NCBI GenBank assembly: GCA_036654415.1
Contig: JAVVSB010000010.1
Location: 1-46,151, forward strand
Source: Mucinivorans sp036654415
GTDB lineage: Bacteria; Bacteroidota; Bacteroidia; Bacteroidales; Rikenellaceae
Reading direction: 5' to 3'
Length of the DNA: 46,151 nucleotides
The notes beneath the pieces were generated by a model that made no database searches, had not been told where the DNA came from, and was given only the letters and a program-made list of their open reading frames with translations. The position numbers and the translations under genes are program-made. This document shows, in pieces, positions 6,862 to 16,202 of this stretch (the first letter of the stretch is position 1; each line of letters begins with the position of its first letter).

Positions 6862-9642
6862 TTGAGCAGAATTAAATATATAGCTACTTTCGTTGTGTTT
6901 CTATGTCTGGCTTTTATAGCTGTGGCGCAGAGCACCGTTGGGCCATCTGAGCATAGCAAGCGCCCGCGGCGCAGCCCTCGTCATATCGTGGTCGACACTC
7001 TGCCTAAGGTGGACTCCGTGTTACAAGATACAGTGGCCACTGTAAGACTAGATTCGCTTGGCAGGTTGATTCTGCCCAGTGGAGTTGACTCGGTAAGAGT
7101 AGTGGACTCCACTGTTGTGGCCGACTCTGTGGCCACCGACACCATAGCCCCCAAACCGTTTCTGGACAGCCCCATCACGGGCACTAATGCCGACACCCTG
7201 CGCTACGACATCAAACACAAGACCATCTATATCCACAAAGATGGTGATATTAAATATCAGGATATGGGGCTCAAGGCCGACTATATCCGCCTGAGTACGG
7301 CTACCAAACAGATTCATGCCGAGGGGGTGGTGGTTGACACTGTGGCCAAGAAGCCTACCCGTCCTGTCTTTACTCAGGGGCAGCAGAGCTATGAGGTTGA
7401 CTCAATGAACTACAATATGGATTCTGGTAAGGCCCTTATTCGCGGTGTTAAGACTAAGGAGGGGGAGGGAACCCTGTTTGGTGGCACAGTCAAAAAGATG
7501 CCAGACAATGTGGTGCATATGCACAATGGTCGTTATACGGTTTGCGATGCCGAGTGTCCTCACTTCTACCTTCAGATGACCAAAGGTACCGTTGTGCCTG
7601 GTAAGAATACGGTTTTTGGCCCCGCCTATATGGTTGTCGAGGACGTGCCTATCTATTTTTTGGGGGTGCCTTTTGGCTTTTTCCCTCAGAAGCAAGAGCG
7701 TAATTCTGGTTTTATCTTTCCTGAAATTGGAGAGGAGCAGGTTAAGGGTTTTTTTATCCGTAACGGGGGTTACTACTTTGCCATCAACGACTATGTCGAT
7801 TTGCGTATTTTAGCTGGCTGGTACACCTTGGGTAGTTGGCAGGTGGGCTTGGCCTCGAACTACTCCAAGCGCTACACCTTTAGTGGTAACTTTAGTTTTG
7901 ACTACGCCAGCGACAAGATTGGCGACAAGGATTCGCCCGATTACCAAGAGGCTAAGAATATCAATATCCGTTGGACCCATTCTCAGGACCCTAAGTTCCG
8001 TCCCAGCTCCACATTTTCGGCCAGTGTCAACTATTCAAGTTCCACCTATAATAAGTATAATGCTCAGACGATGAACGACTATTTGAGCTCACAAACCTCT
8101 TCGTCCATTACCTACCAAAAAAATTGGGCAGGCACACCTTTTTCGCTCTCCATCAACGGTTCGATGTCGCAACACACGCGCGATAGTACCATAACCATGA
8201 ATCTGCCCAATATCTCGTTCAATGTTGCGCGTATAGCCCCCTTCAAGCGTAAGGTGAGCCTGGGTAAGGAGCGTTGGTACGAGAAAATCTCGTTCACCTA
8301 CAACTTCGACTTCAAGAATGAGATAAGTGCTCTTAAGGAGAAGTATTTTATGAAAAAAGAGATGTTCGACCAGATGCGTATGGGTATTCACCATACCATT
8401 CCTGTTTCGGCCAGTTTTAATGTGCTTCAATATCTCAATATTAGCCCTTCGGTCAACTACAACGAACGGTGGTATTTCCGCCGCATCGACCAGCGGTGGG
8501 ATAGTAAGAGCGAGTCGGTGATTGCCGATACCACTCGTGGTTTCTACCGTGTCTATAATTATAGTGCATCGCTTAGTTTCAATACCAAGCTCTATGGTAT
8601 GTACACCTTTGGCAAGAAGAAGCCAGTCTTTTTGCGCCACGTCTTCAGCCCCTCTCTAAGTGCCAACTTTGCTCCCGATTTTGGGACCGAAAAATATGGA
8701 TATTGGGCTCGTATACAGACCAATGCCGACAGTACTCAGTTTCGAGACTTTTCGCCTTTCTCTCAGGAGATGTATGGTGTGCCAGGACGTGGTAAGACTG
8801 CCTCGCTGAGTTTTGCCTTGGGTAATACTCTTGAGCTCAAGGTGCCATCCAAAAAAGATACCACAGGTTACCGTAAGGTTAAGATATTCGAGAGTTTTAA
8901 TATTAGTAGCGGTTATAACTTCCTGCTCGACTCGCTCAACCTATCGCCCTTTGCGGTGACTGTCTCGACCAACCTCTTCAATAAGTTGCCGCTGAGTTTT
9001 TCAGCTCAGTTCGACCCCTATGCTCTGCGCGATGGCCATAAGATTAACCGTTTTTTGGTGCAGGATGGTGGTTTTTTACGCATGACCTCGCTGAGTTTTT
9101 CACTTGGTTATAGTCTCCAGAGCAAGGCCAGCCGTAAGAGCGCCGACAACCGCCCAGCCATTAATAACCCACTGAACAATACCAACGACAGGGATATGGC
9201 CACTCGAGCGGCAGCGGCCAATGGCCTGTTCGACGACCAAAATATAGCACCTACATCCATCGAGGCGGCGCGTATTGCGGCCAACCAGTACTATGATTTT
9301 GCCATTCCTTGGTCGCTAAGTTTTAGTTATAGCTTCAACTATTCCAATTATAATGGCACCCCTGTGGTGCAGCAGTCGGTCAACTTCAACGGCTCGGTCA
9401 ACCTGACCGAAAAGTGGGCTGTTTCGGGTAGTATTGGTTATGACTTCCAGATGAAAAAGCTCACTCCAGGTACCATTCAGATAACGCGTGATTTGCACTG
9501 TTGGCAGATGAGCCTGAACTGGACTCCTGTTGGGTTCCGTCAAAGTTGGAGCTTCCAAATCAACGTTAAGTCAGCCATGCTCTCTGATATGCTTAAGTAT
9601 AAGAAAGAGAATAGCTTCCTGGATAACTACTACCGTCGATAG
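6862..9642 (+). CDS. lptD: LptD-like LPS assembly outer-membrane protein
   Basis: LptD is the outer-membrane barrel that inserts lipopolysaccharide into the outer leaflet. This 926-residue protein starts at TTG; there is no ATG before the signal peptide (residues 1-22, cleavage near AVAQ) and the next Met is far into the OstA domain. After a low-complexity Asp/Ser/Val-rich linker (about 45-95) comes an OstA/LptA-like beta-jellyroll (about 100-260, with VHMHNGRYTVCDAECPHFYLQ). The rest is a large C-terminal barrel rich in alternating aromatic strands. It is divergent from the amidase operon and ends 5 bp from the convergent phosphoesterase, with no terminator between them. Confidence 0.88.
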   Translation: MSRIKYIATFVVFLCLAFIAVAQSTVGPSEHSKRPRRSPRHIVVDTLPKVDSVLQDTVATVRLDSLGRLILPSGVDSVRVVDSTVVADSVATDTIAPKPFLDSPITGTNADTLRYDIKHKTIYIHKDGDIKYQDMGLKADYIRLSTATKQIHAEGVVVDTVAKKPTRPVFTQGQQSYEVDSMNYNMDSGKALIRGVKTKEGEGTLFGGTVKKMPDNVVHMHNGRYTVCDAECPHFYLQMTKGTVVPGKNTVFGPAYMVVEDVPIYFLGVPFGFFPQKQERNSGFIFPEIGEEQVKGFFIRNGGYYFAINDYVDLRILAGWYTLGSWQVGLASNYSKRYTFSGNFSFDYASDKIGDKDSPDYQEAKNINIRWTHSQDPKFRPSSTFSASVNYSSSTYNKYNAQTMNDYLSSQTSSSITYQKNWAGTPFSLSINGSMSQHTRDSTITMNLPNISFNVARIAPFKRKVSLGKERWYEKISFTYNFDFKNEISALKEKYFMKKEMFDQMRMGIHHTIPVSASFNVLQYLNISPSVNYNERWYFRRIDQRWDSKSESVIADTTRGFYRVYNYSASLSFNTKLYGMYTFGKKKPVFLRHVFSPSLSANFAPDFGTEKYGYWARIQTNADSTQFRDFSPFSQEMYGVPGRGKTASLSFALGNTLELKVPSKKDTTGYRKVKIFESFNISSGYNFLLDSLNLSPFAVTVSTNLFNKLPLSFSAQFDPYALRDGHKINRFLVQDGGFLRMTSLSFSLGYSLQSKASRKSADNRPAINNPLNNTNDRDMATRAAAANGLFDDQNIAPTSIEAARIAANQYYDFAIPWSLSFSYSFNYSNYNGTPVVQQSVNFNGSVNLTEKWAVSGSIGYDFQMKKLTPGTIQITRDLHCWQMSLNWTPVGFRQSWSFQINVKSAMLSDMLKYKKENSFLDNYYRR

Positions 9643-9647
9643 AGAGT

Positions 9648-10634
9648 CTATTTTTTTGTAAAATCTGAGGGGAAGCAACTCATCTGTTCGATGCGATTGC
9701 CCTTTAGACGTATCCAACTCTTAAATTCGCGTTGGTCCTGGGTGAGTTCAATTACTCGCGCCCCATTCTCCAGGTTGTTGTACACCGTGTCGCCACCCGT
9801 GTAACGTCCGTAGCAGAGTAATATCCCCTGCCAAGCCACTGCATAGTCGTTGTCGTGGTCGTGGCCTACGAAGATACCCATAACGTCACCGCACTCTTTA
9901 AAAGCGGCAAATAGCCCCGAGTTTAGTTTAGGTGAGCATGCTATCTCGCGGCGTATGCCACGCATGGTGACACTTTGGTCACTCACGGCCATCTGGTACT
10001 CGGGAAGTGGAATGTGGAAAAAGGATAGAGATGGTAGCGGAGTGTTGTTGTTGCTTTTGGTGAAGGCCTGACTCTGTTGGCAGTACCAATTTATCTGGTC
10101 GCGCTTTATGTAATCGTAGCCCTCAATGCCTTTAATTTTAGAGTAGCTGTGCGAATCTAAGCAGTAGAGTGCTGCCGCATCGCGCTTTTTGTCCACCGAC
10201 TTTATGGGCAGAGCATAGTTGGTCCACCCCGACAGTGGTCCATCAGAGCATACCTGGCACAGTGGCATGGTCTGTAAAAAGGCGAAGAGTTTCTCGTGCG
10301 AGGCGTCGAATTCGTTGTCGTGGTTGCCAAAGACCATCGTAAAGGGGATGTTGCGCTCCAGAAGTGGGGCAAAGACCTCTTTTAACCCCTCTATGGCCGG
10401 TTTTGCAAAGACCACGTCGCCAGTAAAGACCACAAAATTGGGTTTTTCTCTCTCCAACACTTCGGTAATTAGCTCAATGGCTACTGCTGATTTTGGGTTG
10501 CCAAATTGGTAGTGTACATCTGTAAATTGTACGATTTTGAATTTATTATCAGTGCCGAATTTTAGCACTTCTCCCTTGGCTGTACTGAAGGCCATAGTAC
10601 AGAGTAGTACCACCAAAAAATGTTGAATTTTCAT
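9648..10634 (-). CDS. Secreted calcineurin-like metallophosphoesterase
   Basis: The 328-residue enzyme has a signal peptide (about 1-20, ending FSTAKG) and the two-metal phosphoesterase motifs in order: FTDVHYQF (D-x-H), VVFTGDVVF (GD), MVFGNHDNEF (GNHD), and later FHIP and FVGHDHDNDYAV (GHDH). These fit the purple-acid-phosphatase-like, calcineurin fold used by many periplasmic Bacteroidota phosphatases. The ATG at 10634 is chosen because it directly precedes the signal peptide. It lies 21 bp after the tRNA-Gln terminator, which leaves almost no room for its own promoter, so expression may depend on readthrough. The substrate is unknown. Confidence 0.88.
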   Translation of the reverse strand: MKIQHFLVVLLCTMAFSTAKGEVLKFGTDNKFKIVQFTDVHYQFGNPKSAVAIELITEVLEREKPNFVVFTGDVVFAKPAIEGLKEVFAPLLERNIPFTMVFGNHDNEFDASHEKLFAFLQTMPLCQVCSDGPLSGWTNYALPIKSVDKKRDAAALYCLDSHSYSKIKGIEGYDYIKRDQINWYCQQSQAFTKSNNNTPLPSLSFFHIPLPEYQMAVSDQSVTMRGIRREIACSPKLNSGLFAAFKECGDVMGIFVGHDHDNDYAVAWQGILLCYGRYTGGDTVYNNLENGARVIELTQDQREFKSWIRLKGNRIEQMSCFPSDFTKK

Positions 10635-10654
10635 GAGAAGAGTTGTTTTTGATG

Positions 10655-10688
10655 AAAAAAGGGGAGAAGCCTTTCGGCCTATCCCCTT
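10655..10688 (-). terminator. Intrinsic terminator after the tRNA-Gln pair
   Basis: On the minus strand GGGGATAGGCC, a GAAA tetraloop and GGCTTCTCCCC form an 11-bp stem with one mismatch and one wobble, followed by six T. It lies between tRNA-Gln(CTG) and the phosphoesterase start. Confidence 0.8.
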
Positions 10689-10695
10689 CACTATG

Positions 10696-10766
10696 TTGTC
10701 CTACCAGGATTCGAACCTAGAAAGGCAGCTCCAGAAACTGCAGTGTTACCGTTACACCATAGGACA
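10696..10766 (-). tRNA. tRNA-Gln (anticodon CTG)
   Basis: On the minus strand the acceptor stem TGTCCTA pairs with TAGGACA. The anticodon stem GCAGT/GCTGC encloses the loop TTCTGGA, giving anticodon CTG (codon CAG). The T arm contains GGTTCGAATCC. It is 71 nt including the discriminator A, and CCA is not encoded. It is a close copy of the neighbouring tRNA-Gln(TTG). Confidence 0.95.
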
Positions 10767-10784
10767 ATACTAAACAATCATAAG

Positions 10785-10855
10785 TTGACCCACCATGATT
10801 CGAACATGGAAAGGCAGTACCAAAAACTGCAGTGTTACCATTACACCATGGGTCA
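10785..10855 (-). tRNA. tRNA-Gln (anticodon TTG)
   Basis: On the minus strand the acceptor stem TGACCCA pairs with TGGGTCA. The anticodon stem GCAGT/ACTGC encloses TTTTGGT, giving anticodon TTG (codon CAA). The T arm contains GTTCGAATC. The 71-nt gene shares its D-arm region with the CTG copy 18 bp downstream, and the pair is probably co-transcribed. Confidence 0.95.
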
Positions 10856-10995
10856 ATTCCGTGGCGCAAAGGTAGTGAAAATTTTTTATCGTGCAAATTT
10901 TTTAGCGACTTTTTACTGTAATTAATTTTAACTCTCCCTTTTCGGGCATTAAATTTTGTCAGCTTTGGAAAATATACAAAGTAGGTGAAAAATAA

Positions 10996-11027
10996 TTTGG
11001 AAATTATCATATATATTGGTAGATTTG
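10996..11027 (+). promoter_or_regulatory. Bacteroidota-type promoter for ppdK
   Basis: TTTG at 10996-10999 and TAGATTTG at 11020-11027 are 20 nt apart, a full match to the TTTG / TAnnTTTG -33/-7 pattern. Transcription would start near 11032, leaving a leader of about 40 nt before the ppdK ATG. This is one of the best promoter matches in the window. Confidence 0.75.
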
Positions 11028-11071
11028 TGAACCGAAGCAGATTTTACTTATTACAAAATTTTATAAAAACA

Positions 11072-13798
11072 ATGACACAAACAAAGCGCGTCTACTCCTT
11101 TGGCAACAAGAAGGCCGAGGGTAATGGCAAAATGAAAGAGCTTCTTGGGGGAAAGGGTGCTAATCTGGCTGAGATGAACCTCATTGGCATTCCCGTTCCT
11201 GCTGGTTTTACAATTACCACTGAGGTGTGCACCGAATTTTTTAAGTTCGGCCAGCAGGGCATCATCGACCTTATCAAGGCCGATGTTGAGGCTGCCATGC
11301 ATCAGGTGGAACAAGAGATGGGTACCAAATTTGCTGACAATAGCTATCCACTGCTTATGTCCGTGCGTTCTGGTGCGCGTGTCTCTATGCCTGGTATGAT
11401 GGATACCATTTTGAATCTTGGCCTCAATGACCAAGCAGTTGAGAGTGTGGCCAAAAATAGTGGCAACCCCCGTTTTGCTTGGGATTCTTATCGTCGTTTT
11501 GTGCAGATGTATGGTGATGTGGTTATGGGTATGAAGCCTGTTTCTAAACAGGATGAGGACCCTTTCGAGGAGATTATCGACCACATGAAAAAACAAAAAG
11601 GTATTGTCCAGGACACCGAATTCACAACCGAAGACCTCAAAGAGATGGTCGTAAAATTCAAGGCTGCAGTCAAGAAACAGACAGGCAAGGATTTTCCAAC
11701 TGACCCTTGGGAGCAACTTTGGGGTGCAGTGTGTGCTGTTTTCGAGAGCTGGATGAACGAGCGTGCGGTGCTCTACCGCAAGATGCATGGTTACCCTGCC
11801 GAGTGGGGTACAGCCGTCAGTGTTCAAGCCATGGTCTTTGGCAATATGGGCGATAATTCGGCAACGGGTGTGGCCTTTACGCGTGATGCTTCGACTGGTG
11901 AAAACATATTTAACGGTGAGTATTTAGTCAATGCTCAGGGTGAGGACGTTGTAGCTGGTATCCGTACACCTCAGCAGATTACAATTGAGGGGTCGCATCG
12001 TTGGGCTCTCATGCAGGGTATTTCGGAGATAGAACGTAAGTCTAAGTATCCTTCACTGGAGGAGGTTATGCCTAAGGTCTACAAAGATTTATTTGAGACT
12101 CAAAAACATCTTGATACCTATTTCAAAGATATGCAGGATATAGAGTTCACCATCCAGGATGGTAAACTTTGGATGTTACAGACTCGCTCTGGTAAGCGTA
12201 CTGGTGCGGCTATGGTTCGCATGGCCGTTGAGATGCTTGCCGAGGGGCTCATCGACGAGAAGACAGCCGTGTTGCGTGTTGAACCTTCTAAGTTGGACGA
12301 ATTGCTGCATCCAGTCTTCGATAAATCGGCTTTGGCTGCGGCCGCGGTGCTTACCAAGGGGCTCCCAGCCTCGCCAGGTGGAGCTTCGGGCCAGATAGTC
12401 TTTTTTGCTGATGACGCTGCCCATTGGGCCGCTCAGGGTAAGAAGGTGATTCTTGTGCGTATTGAGACCTCGCCTGAGGACCTTAAGGGGATGAATGCTG
12501 CCGAGGGTATCCTTACGGCTCGTGGAGGGATGACCTCTCATGCGGCTGTTGTTGCTCGTGGCATGGGTAAGTGTTGTGTCTCTGGTGCTGGTAGTATCAT
12601 GGCCGATTACAAAGCTCGCACTCTAACCATTGGTGGTAAGGTGTTTAAAGAGGGTGATTGGATTTCGCTTAACGGTTCAACTGGCGAGGTTTACGCAGGT
12701 AAAATTGCCACCACCGATGCCGAGATGAGTGGTGATTTTGGCCGTCTGATGGACTTGGCCAAGAAGTATGCCACCATGAAAGTTCGTGCCAATGCCGATA
12801 CGCCTCACGATGCTGGCGTGGCCTTTGGTTTTGGGGCCGAGGGTATAGGTTTGTGCCGTACCGAACATATGTTCTTCGAGGGTGACCGTATTAAGATAGT
12901 ACGTGAAATGATTTTGGCTGATGACGAAGAGGGGCGCCGCAAGGCACTCGACAAGTTACTGCCTATCCAAAGAGAGGACTTCGAGGGTATCTTCAAGGCC
13001 ATGAAGGGGTGCGTGGTTACGGTTCGTCTGTTAGACCCACCTTTGCACGAGTTTGTTCCCCATTTCGAAAAAGAGCAACGTGAGTTAGCTGCTGAATTGG
13101 GTAAAGACCTTGACACTATCAAGGCCAAGGTTGAGGCTCTCTCCGAGGTTAACCCAATGTTGGGCCACCGTGGTTGTCGCTTGGGTAATACCTATCCCGA
13201 AATCACTGAGATGCAAGCGCGTGCCATTATCGAAGCTGCAATGAATGTTAAGGCTAAGGGTATGGCTGTGAATGTTGAAATTATGGTTCCTTTGGTTGGT
13301 AACCATAAGGAGTTACGCTACCAAAAGAATATTATCGACCGTGTGGCTTCCGAGGTGTTTGCCGAGCGTAACGATAAGATAGATTATATGGTGGGTACCA
13401 TGATTGAGGTTCCACGTGCTGCCGTTACAGCTAATGCTATTGCTGAGGTTGCCGAGTTCTTCAGCTTTGGTACCAATGACCTAACTCAGATGACTTTGGG
13501 CTTCTCGCGTGATGACATCGGTAAGTTCCTTCCCGTATATCTGGACAAGAACATTATCAAGGCCGACCCATTCCAAACCATTGATGTTAATGGTGTTGGT
13601 CAGTTGGTTCGTGAGGCTGTCTTCAAGGGTCGCTCTATTCGTCCACAACTTAAGTGTGGTATTTGTGGTGAACACGGTGGTGACCCTGCTTCGGTTGAAT
13701 TCTGCCACTATGCAGGGCTCAACTATGTAAGTTGCTCGCCATTCCGCGTGCCTATCGCTCTGTTAGCTGCAGCTCACGCTGCCATCAAACAAAAATAG
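11072..13798 (+). CDS. ppdK: Pyruvate, phosphate dikinase
   Basis: PPDK interconverts pyruvate + ATP + Pi and phosphoenolpyruvate + AMP + PPi, linking glycolysis and gluconeogenesis in the cytoplasm. The 908 residues carry the N-terminal ATP-grasp domain (ELLGGKGANLAEM, MSVRSGARVSMPGMMDTIL), the swivelling phosphohistidine domain with the catalytic His at about 490 (TARGGMTSHAAVVARG) and the C-terminal PEP/pyruvate barrel with the catalytic Cys near 865 (KCGICGEHGGDP). An upstream in-frame start at 10985 is rejected, since it would precede the promoter's predicted start site and add 29 residues foreign to the family. It is monocistronic between a strong promoter and a strong terminator. Codons look highly adapted, as expected for an abundant enzyme. 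Confidence 0.98.
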   Translation: MTQTKRVYSFGNKKAEGNGKMKELLGGKGANLAEMNLIGIPVPAGFTITTEVCTEFFKFGQQGIIDLIKADVEAAMHQVEQEMGTKFADNSYPLLMSVRSGARVSMPGMMDTILNLGLNDQAVESVAKNSGNPRFAWDSYRRFVQMYGDVVMGMKPVSKQDEDPFEEIIDHMKKQKGIVQDTEFTTEDLKEMVVKFKAAVKKQTGKDFPTDPWEQLWGAVCAVFESWMNERAVLYRKMHGYPAEWGTAVSVQAMVFGNMGDNSATGVAFTRDASTGENIFNGEYLVNAQGEDVVAGIRTPQQITIEGSHRWALMQGISEIERKSKYPSLEEVMPKVYKDLFETQKHLDTYFKDMQDIEFTIQDGKLWMLQTRSGKRTGAAMVRMAVEMLAEGLIDEKTAVLRVEPSKLDELLHPVFDKSALAAAAVLTKGLPASPGGASGQIVFFADDAAHWAAQGKKVILVRIETSPEDLKGMNAAEGILTARGGMTSHAAVVARGMGKCCVSGAGSIMADYKARTLTIGGKVFKEGDWISLNGSTGEVYAGKIATTDAEMSGDFGRLMDLAKKYATMKVRANADTPHDAGVAFGFGAEGIGLCRTEHMFFEGDRIKIVREMILADDEEGRRKALDKLLPIQREDFEGIFKAMKGCVVTVRLLDPPLHEFVPHFEKEQRELAAELGKDLDTIKAKVEALSEVNPMLGHRGCRLGNTYPEITEMQARAIIEAAMNVKAKGMAVNVEIMVPLVGNHKELRYQKNIIDRVASEVFAERNDKIDYMVGTMIEVPRAAVTANAIAEVAEFFSFGTNDLTQMTLGFSRDDIGKFLPVYLDKNIIKADPFQTIDVNGVGQLVREAVFKGRSIRPQLKCGICGEHGGDPASVEFCHYAGLNYVSCSPFRVPIALLAAAHAAIKQK

Positions 13799-13808
13799 AG
13801 ATATAATA

Positions 13809-13857
13809 AACATAAGCAAGGGCTGCTCCTCAAAAGAGGGCAGCCCTTGCTTATGTT
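13809..13857. terminator. Bidirectional terminator, ppdK / M20 peptidase
   Basis: Perfect 18-base arms at 13809-13826 and 13840-13857 (AACATAAGCAAGGGCTGC and its complement) enclose a further short CCTC/GAGG stem. The hairpin lies between convergent genes and can serve both. Confidence 0.85.
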
Positions 13858-13875
13858 ATATATTATTGTAGTTTT

Positions 13876-15039
13876 CTACTCTTGTGCCATCACAAAGGCT
13901 GCCATCATGGCTGCTCCGTAGGCCAATGCCTGCTCGTTGGGGCAGAAAGCCGCATTATGCAGCGGTGCTCCGCCACCAGTTCCAAGACGGAAAAATAGTG
14001 CTTTGTATCGTGCAGCATAGAATCCAAAATCTTCAGCCGTCATACGTTTGGGAATTATCTGCACCCCTGTCTTGCCGAATAGCTTCTCGGCTACGGCCAT
14101 GGCTTGTTGTGTTAGGCTTGGGTCGTTTATTACACTTGGGTAGCCATCGCGAATATCAACCTGGGCTGTGCAACCGTAAGCCAAGGCTGTGGAACAGGCC
14201 ACCTGAGTGATAACCTCTTTCGCTTGAGCGCGCCACTGCTCGTCCATGGTGCGGAAAGTACCCTCCATGTAGACCTCCGAAGGGATGATGTTGGTTGCCC
14301 CTGCGGCCACCACCTTACCAAAGGATAGCACCGTTGGAATAAAGGCATTACAGCGACGGCTTACCACCTGTTGTAGAGCCATCACCACTGCAGCCTGAGC
14401 TAGGACTGTGTCTTGAAGTTGGTGTGGCATGGCTCCATGGCCCCCCGCGCCGTGGATTGTCATATGTATCTCATCGGTGGAGGCCATAAATTGTCCTTGG
14501 CATAATCCTATGACCCCTGTCTCGAGCTCTGGAGAGCAGTGTGCCCCTAGGAAAAAGCGTGGTTCCACCCCTTTGAATGTACCTTCACCGATTACCACCG
14601 ATGCCCCTCCAGGGTGCATCTCTTCGGCAGGCTGGAATAGTCCCCATACGGTTCCATGCCATCTTTGGCGGTTCTGCTCGAGTAGGACCAAAGCCCCTAG
14701 CAGGCCAGCCGTGTGCATATCATGGCCGCAGGCGTGCATAAGACCATTGGTCGAGGCCCACTCCACACCGCTAAGTTCGTTAATTGGCAGTGCGTCCATG
14801 TCGGCACGCAAGACCATTGGGTGTGTGGGGTCTGGTTCTGTGCCATTGATAATGGCCAATACCCCGTTGGTGGCCACGCGGCTGAAGGTGATGCCATGTT
14901 GCTGCAAAATAGAGCATACAAAGGTGCCAGTACTCTGCTCTTGGAATGAGAGCTCAGGGTTTTGATGTATCTCTCTTCGCCAAAGTATCATCTCAGGCAG
15001 GAGTGCTAGCGACAGCTCTTTTATATTATCTATGGCCAA
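13876..15039 (-). CDS. M20-family amidohydrolase / N-acyl amino acid hydrolase
   Basis: The 387-residue metalloenzyme belongs to the hippurate hydrolase/amidohydrolase branch of M20, which hydrolyses N-acyl amino acids or similar amides. Visible motifs are REIHQNPELSF at the N-terminus, LRADMDALPI, MHACGHDMHTAGLLGA (metal His/Asp), FQPAEEMHPGG (Glu-Glu base and ligand), LGAHCSPE and, at the C-terminus, MTAEDFGFYA with a late His in GGAPLHNAAF. The start is TTG at 15039, 2 bp after the pdxA stop; the next Met (residue 17) would remove a helix usual in the family. It is translationally coupled to pdxA, although a shared pathway is not obvious. Confidence 0.88.
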   Translation of the reverse strand: MAIDNIKELSLALLPEMILWRREIHQNPELSFQEQSTGTFVCSILQQHGITFSRVATNGVLAIINGTEPDPTHPMVLRADMDALPINELSGVEWASTNGLMHACGHDMHTAGLLGALVLLEQNRQRWHGTVWGLFQPAEEMHPGGASVVIGEGTFKGVEPRFFLGAHCSPELETGVIGLCQGQFMASTDEIHMTIHGAGGHGAMPHQLQDTVLAQAAVVMALQQVVSRRCNAFIPTVLSFGKVVAAGATNIIPSEVYMEGTFRTMDEQWRAQAKEVITQVACSTALAYGCTAQVDIRDGYPSVINDPSLTQQAMAVAEKLFGKTGVQIIPKRMTAEDFGFYAARYKALFFRLGTGGGAPLHNAAFCPNEQALAYGAAMMAAFVMAQE

Positions 15040-15041
15040 AA

Positions 15042-16145
15042 TTAATCGTTGTTATAAGGGGTCAGTTCGTCCACGTTAATATCTCTTTGGTTACGATTGT
15101 TGTCACGAGTTGCATGTTGCAGTGGGTTGGCGTTTATCTGGGCAAAAATTGACCGCGAGCGGAAGATGTCGATTGCGGCATAAATCGATGCCCTTAGCGG
15201 AGCTTCATCGGCCACTCCTCGTCCTGCAATGTCGTAACCCACACCGTGGGCTGGAGAGGTGCGTACTATCGAAAGCCCAGCCGTGAAGTTTACCCCATCG
15301 GCAAAGGTTATGGCTTTGAAGGGGGCCAACCCTTGGTCGTGGTACATGGCTAGTGTGGCATCGAATTTTGTGTAGGCTCCGCTGCCGAAATAGCCATCAG
15401 CGGCAAATGGGCCACGTACTACAACTCCCTCGTACTCGGCAGATTGCAGGGCGGGTATAATCACCTCTTTCTCCTGAGTGCCTAGTAGGCCATCGTCTCC
15501 AGCATGGGGGTTAAGCCCCAGTACTGCAATCTTGGGTGCTACAATGGAGAAGTCGCGCTCCAGGGAGAGCTTCATTAGGCGTATATGGTCCAATACATTT
15601 TGGGTTGTGATATTCTCTGTCACCTTTTCTAGCGGAATATGCATTGTTACCAACCCCACTTTAAGGGTGTCGGAAATCATAAACATCAGCGGGTTGACAT
15701 CGCCGAACTCAGCGGCCAAGAACTCGGTGTGGCCCACAAAGCCAAAGCCGTCGCCTGTGGTGTTTTTCTTGTTAATGGGGCAGGTTACCAACACATCTAG
15801 TTTGCCCTGCTTAATATCGCGCACAGCGGCCTTTAGTGAGGCAATAGCCATGTTGCCAGCTAGTTCTGTCACCTCGCCAGGCACTGGAGTAAAACTCTGG
15901 CTCAGCTCAATTAGGTTGGGCTTTTTTGGTGAGGCCTGCTCCGCGGCACTAATTGCTTGGAAGTTGACCCTCGACTCGGATGGTGTATTTTTGGAGTAAA
16001 AATCTACACAACTTTTGTTGCCGTATAGTATTGGGGTGCATAGTTCGCTGATTCTACTGTCGGCGAGTACTTTGAGTATTACCTCATATCCAATGCCGTT
16101 GGGGTCACCAGTGGTCAGGCCAACGCGAATTTTATTTTGCTGCAT
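15042..16145 (-). CDS. pdxA: 4-hydroxythreonine-4-phosphate dehydrogenase
   Basis: PdxA oxidises 4-phosphohydroxy-L-threonine with NAD in the DXP-dependent route to pyridoxal 5'-phosphate; its product condenses with DXP on PdxJ. The 367 residues show the family landmarks GLTTGDPNGIGYEV at the N-terminus, TCPINKKN, GFVGHTEFLA, the metal-binding region GAYTKFDATLAMYHDQGL with HDQG, and TSPAHGVGYDIAG. Length is normal (330-370). It is the first gene of a two-gene operon with the M20 peptidase. A TAACTTTG box at 16173-16166 is its likely promoter. PdxB, which acts earlier in the same pathway, is encoded at 45047-45982. Confidence 0.96.
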   Translation of the reverse strand: MQQNKIRVGLTTGDPNGIGYEVILKVLADSRISELCTPILYGNKSCVDFYSKNTPSESRVNFQAISAAEQASPKKPNLIELSQSFTPVPGEVTELAGNMAIASLKAAVRDIKQGKLDVLVTCPINKKNTTGDGFGFVGHTEFLAAEFGDVNPLMFMISDTLKVGLVTMHIPLEKVTENITTQNVLDHIRLMKLSLERDFSIVAPKIAVLGLNPHAGDDGLLGTQEKEVIIPALQSAEYEGVVVRGPFAADGYFGSGAYTKFDATLAMYHDQGLAPFKAITFADGVNFTAGLSIVRTSPAHGVGYDIAGRGVADEAPLRASIYAAIDIFRSRSIFAQINANPLQHATRDNNRNQRDINVDELTPYNND

Positions 16146-16152
16146 TTTTATA

Positions 16153-16173
16153 TATCTTTGTCGGACAAAGTTA
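16153..16173. promoter_or_regulatory. Face-to-face divergent -7 boxes (pdxA / GIN gene)
   Basis: TATCTTTG at 16153-16160 (plus) and TAACTTTG at 16173-16166 (minus) both match TAnnTTTG and face each other with five bases between. The predicted start sites (about 16164 and 16162) nearly coincide, so the two promoters should be mutually exclusive at any moment. Confidence 0.55.
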
Positions 16174-16202
16174 ACAAATTTAATCTAAAAAATATTGAAC
16201 AT

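Noticed and set aside
8089..8640. 183-aa minus-strand ORF inside lptD
   Set aside because: It is antisense within a confident gene, with no domain or ribosome-binding context.
11051..11827. 258-aa minus-strand ORF inside ppdK
   Set aside because: It is the antisense of the highly conserved PPDK N-terminal domain; long antisense frames are expected in strongly codon-biased genes.
13876..16145. pdxA-M20 pair as a vitamin B6 salvage system
   Set aside because: The M20 protein has general amidohydrolase motifs and nothing specific to pyridoxine; close spacing alone does not support a shared pathway.
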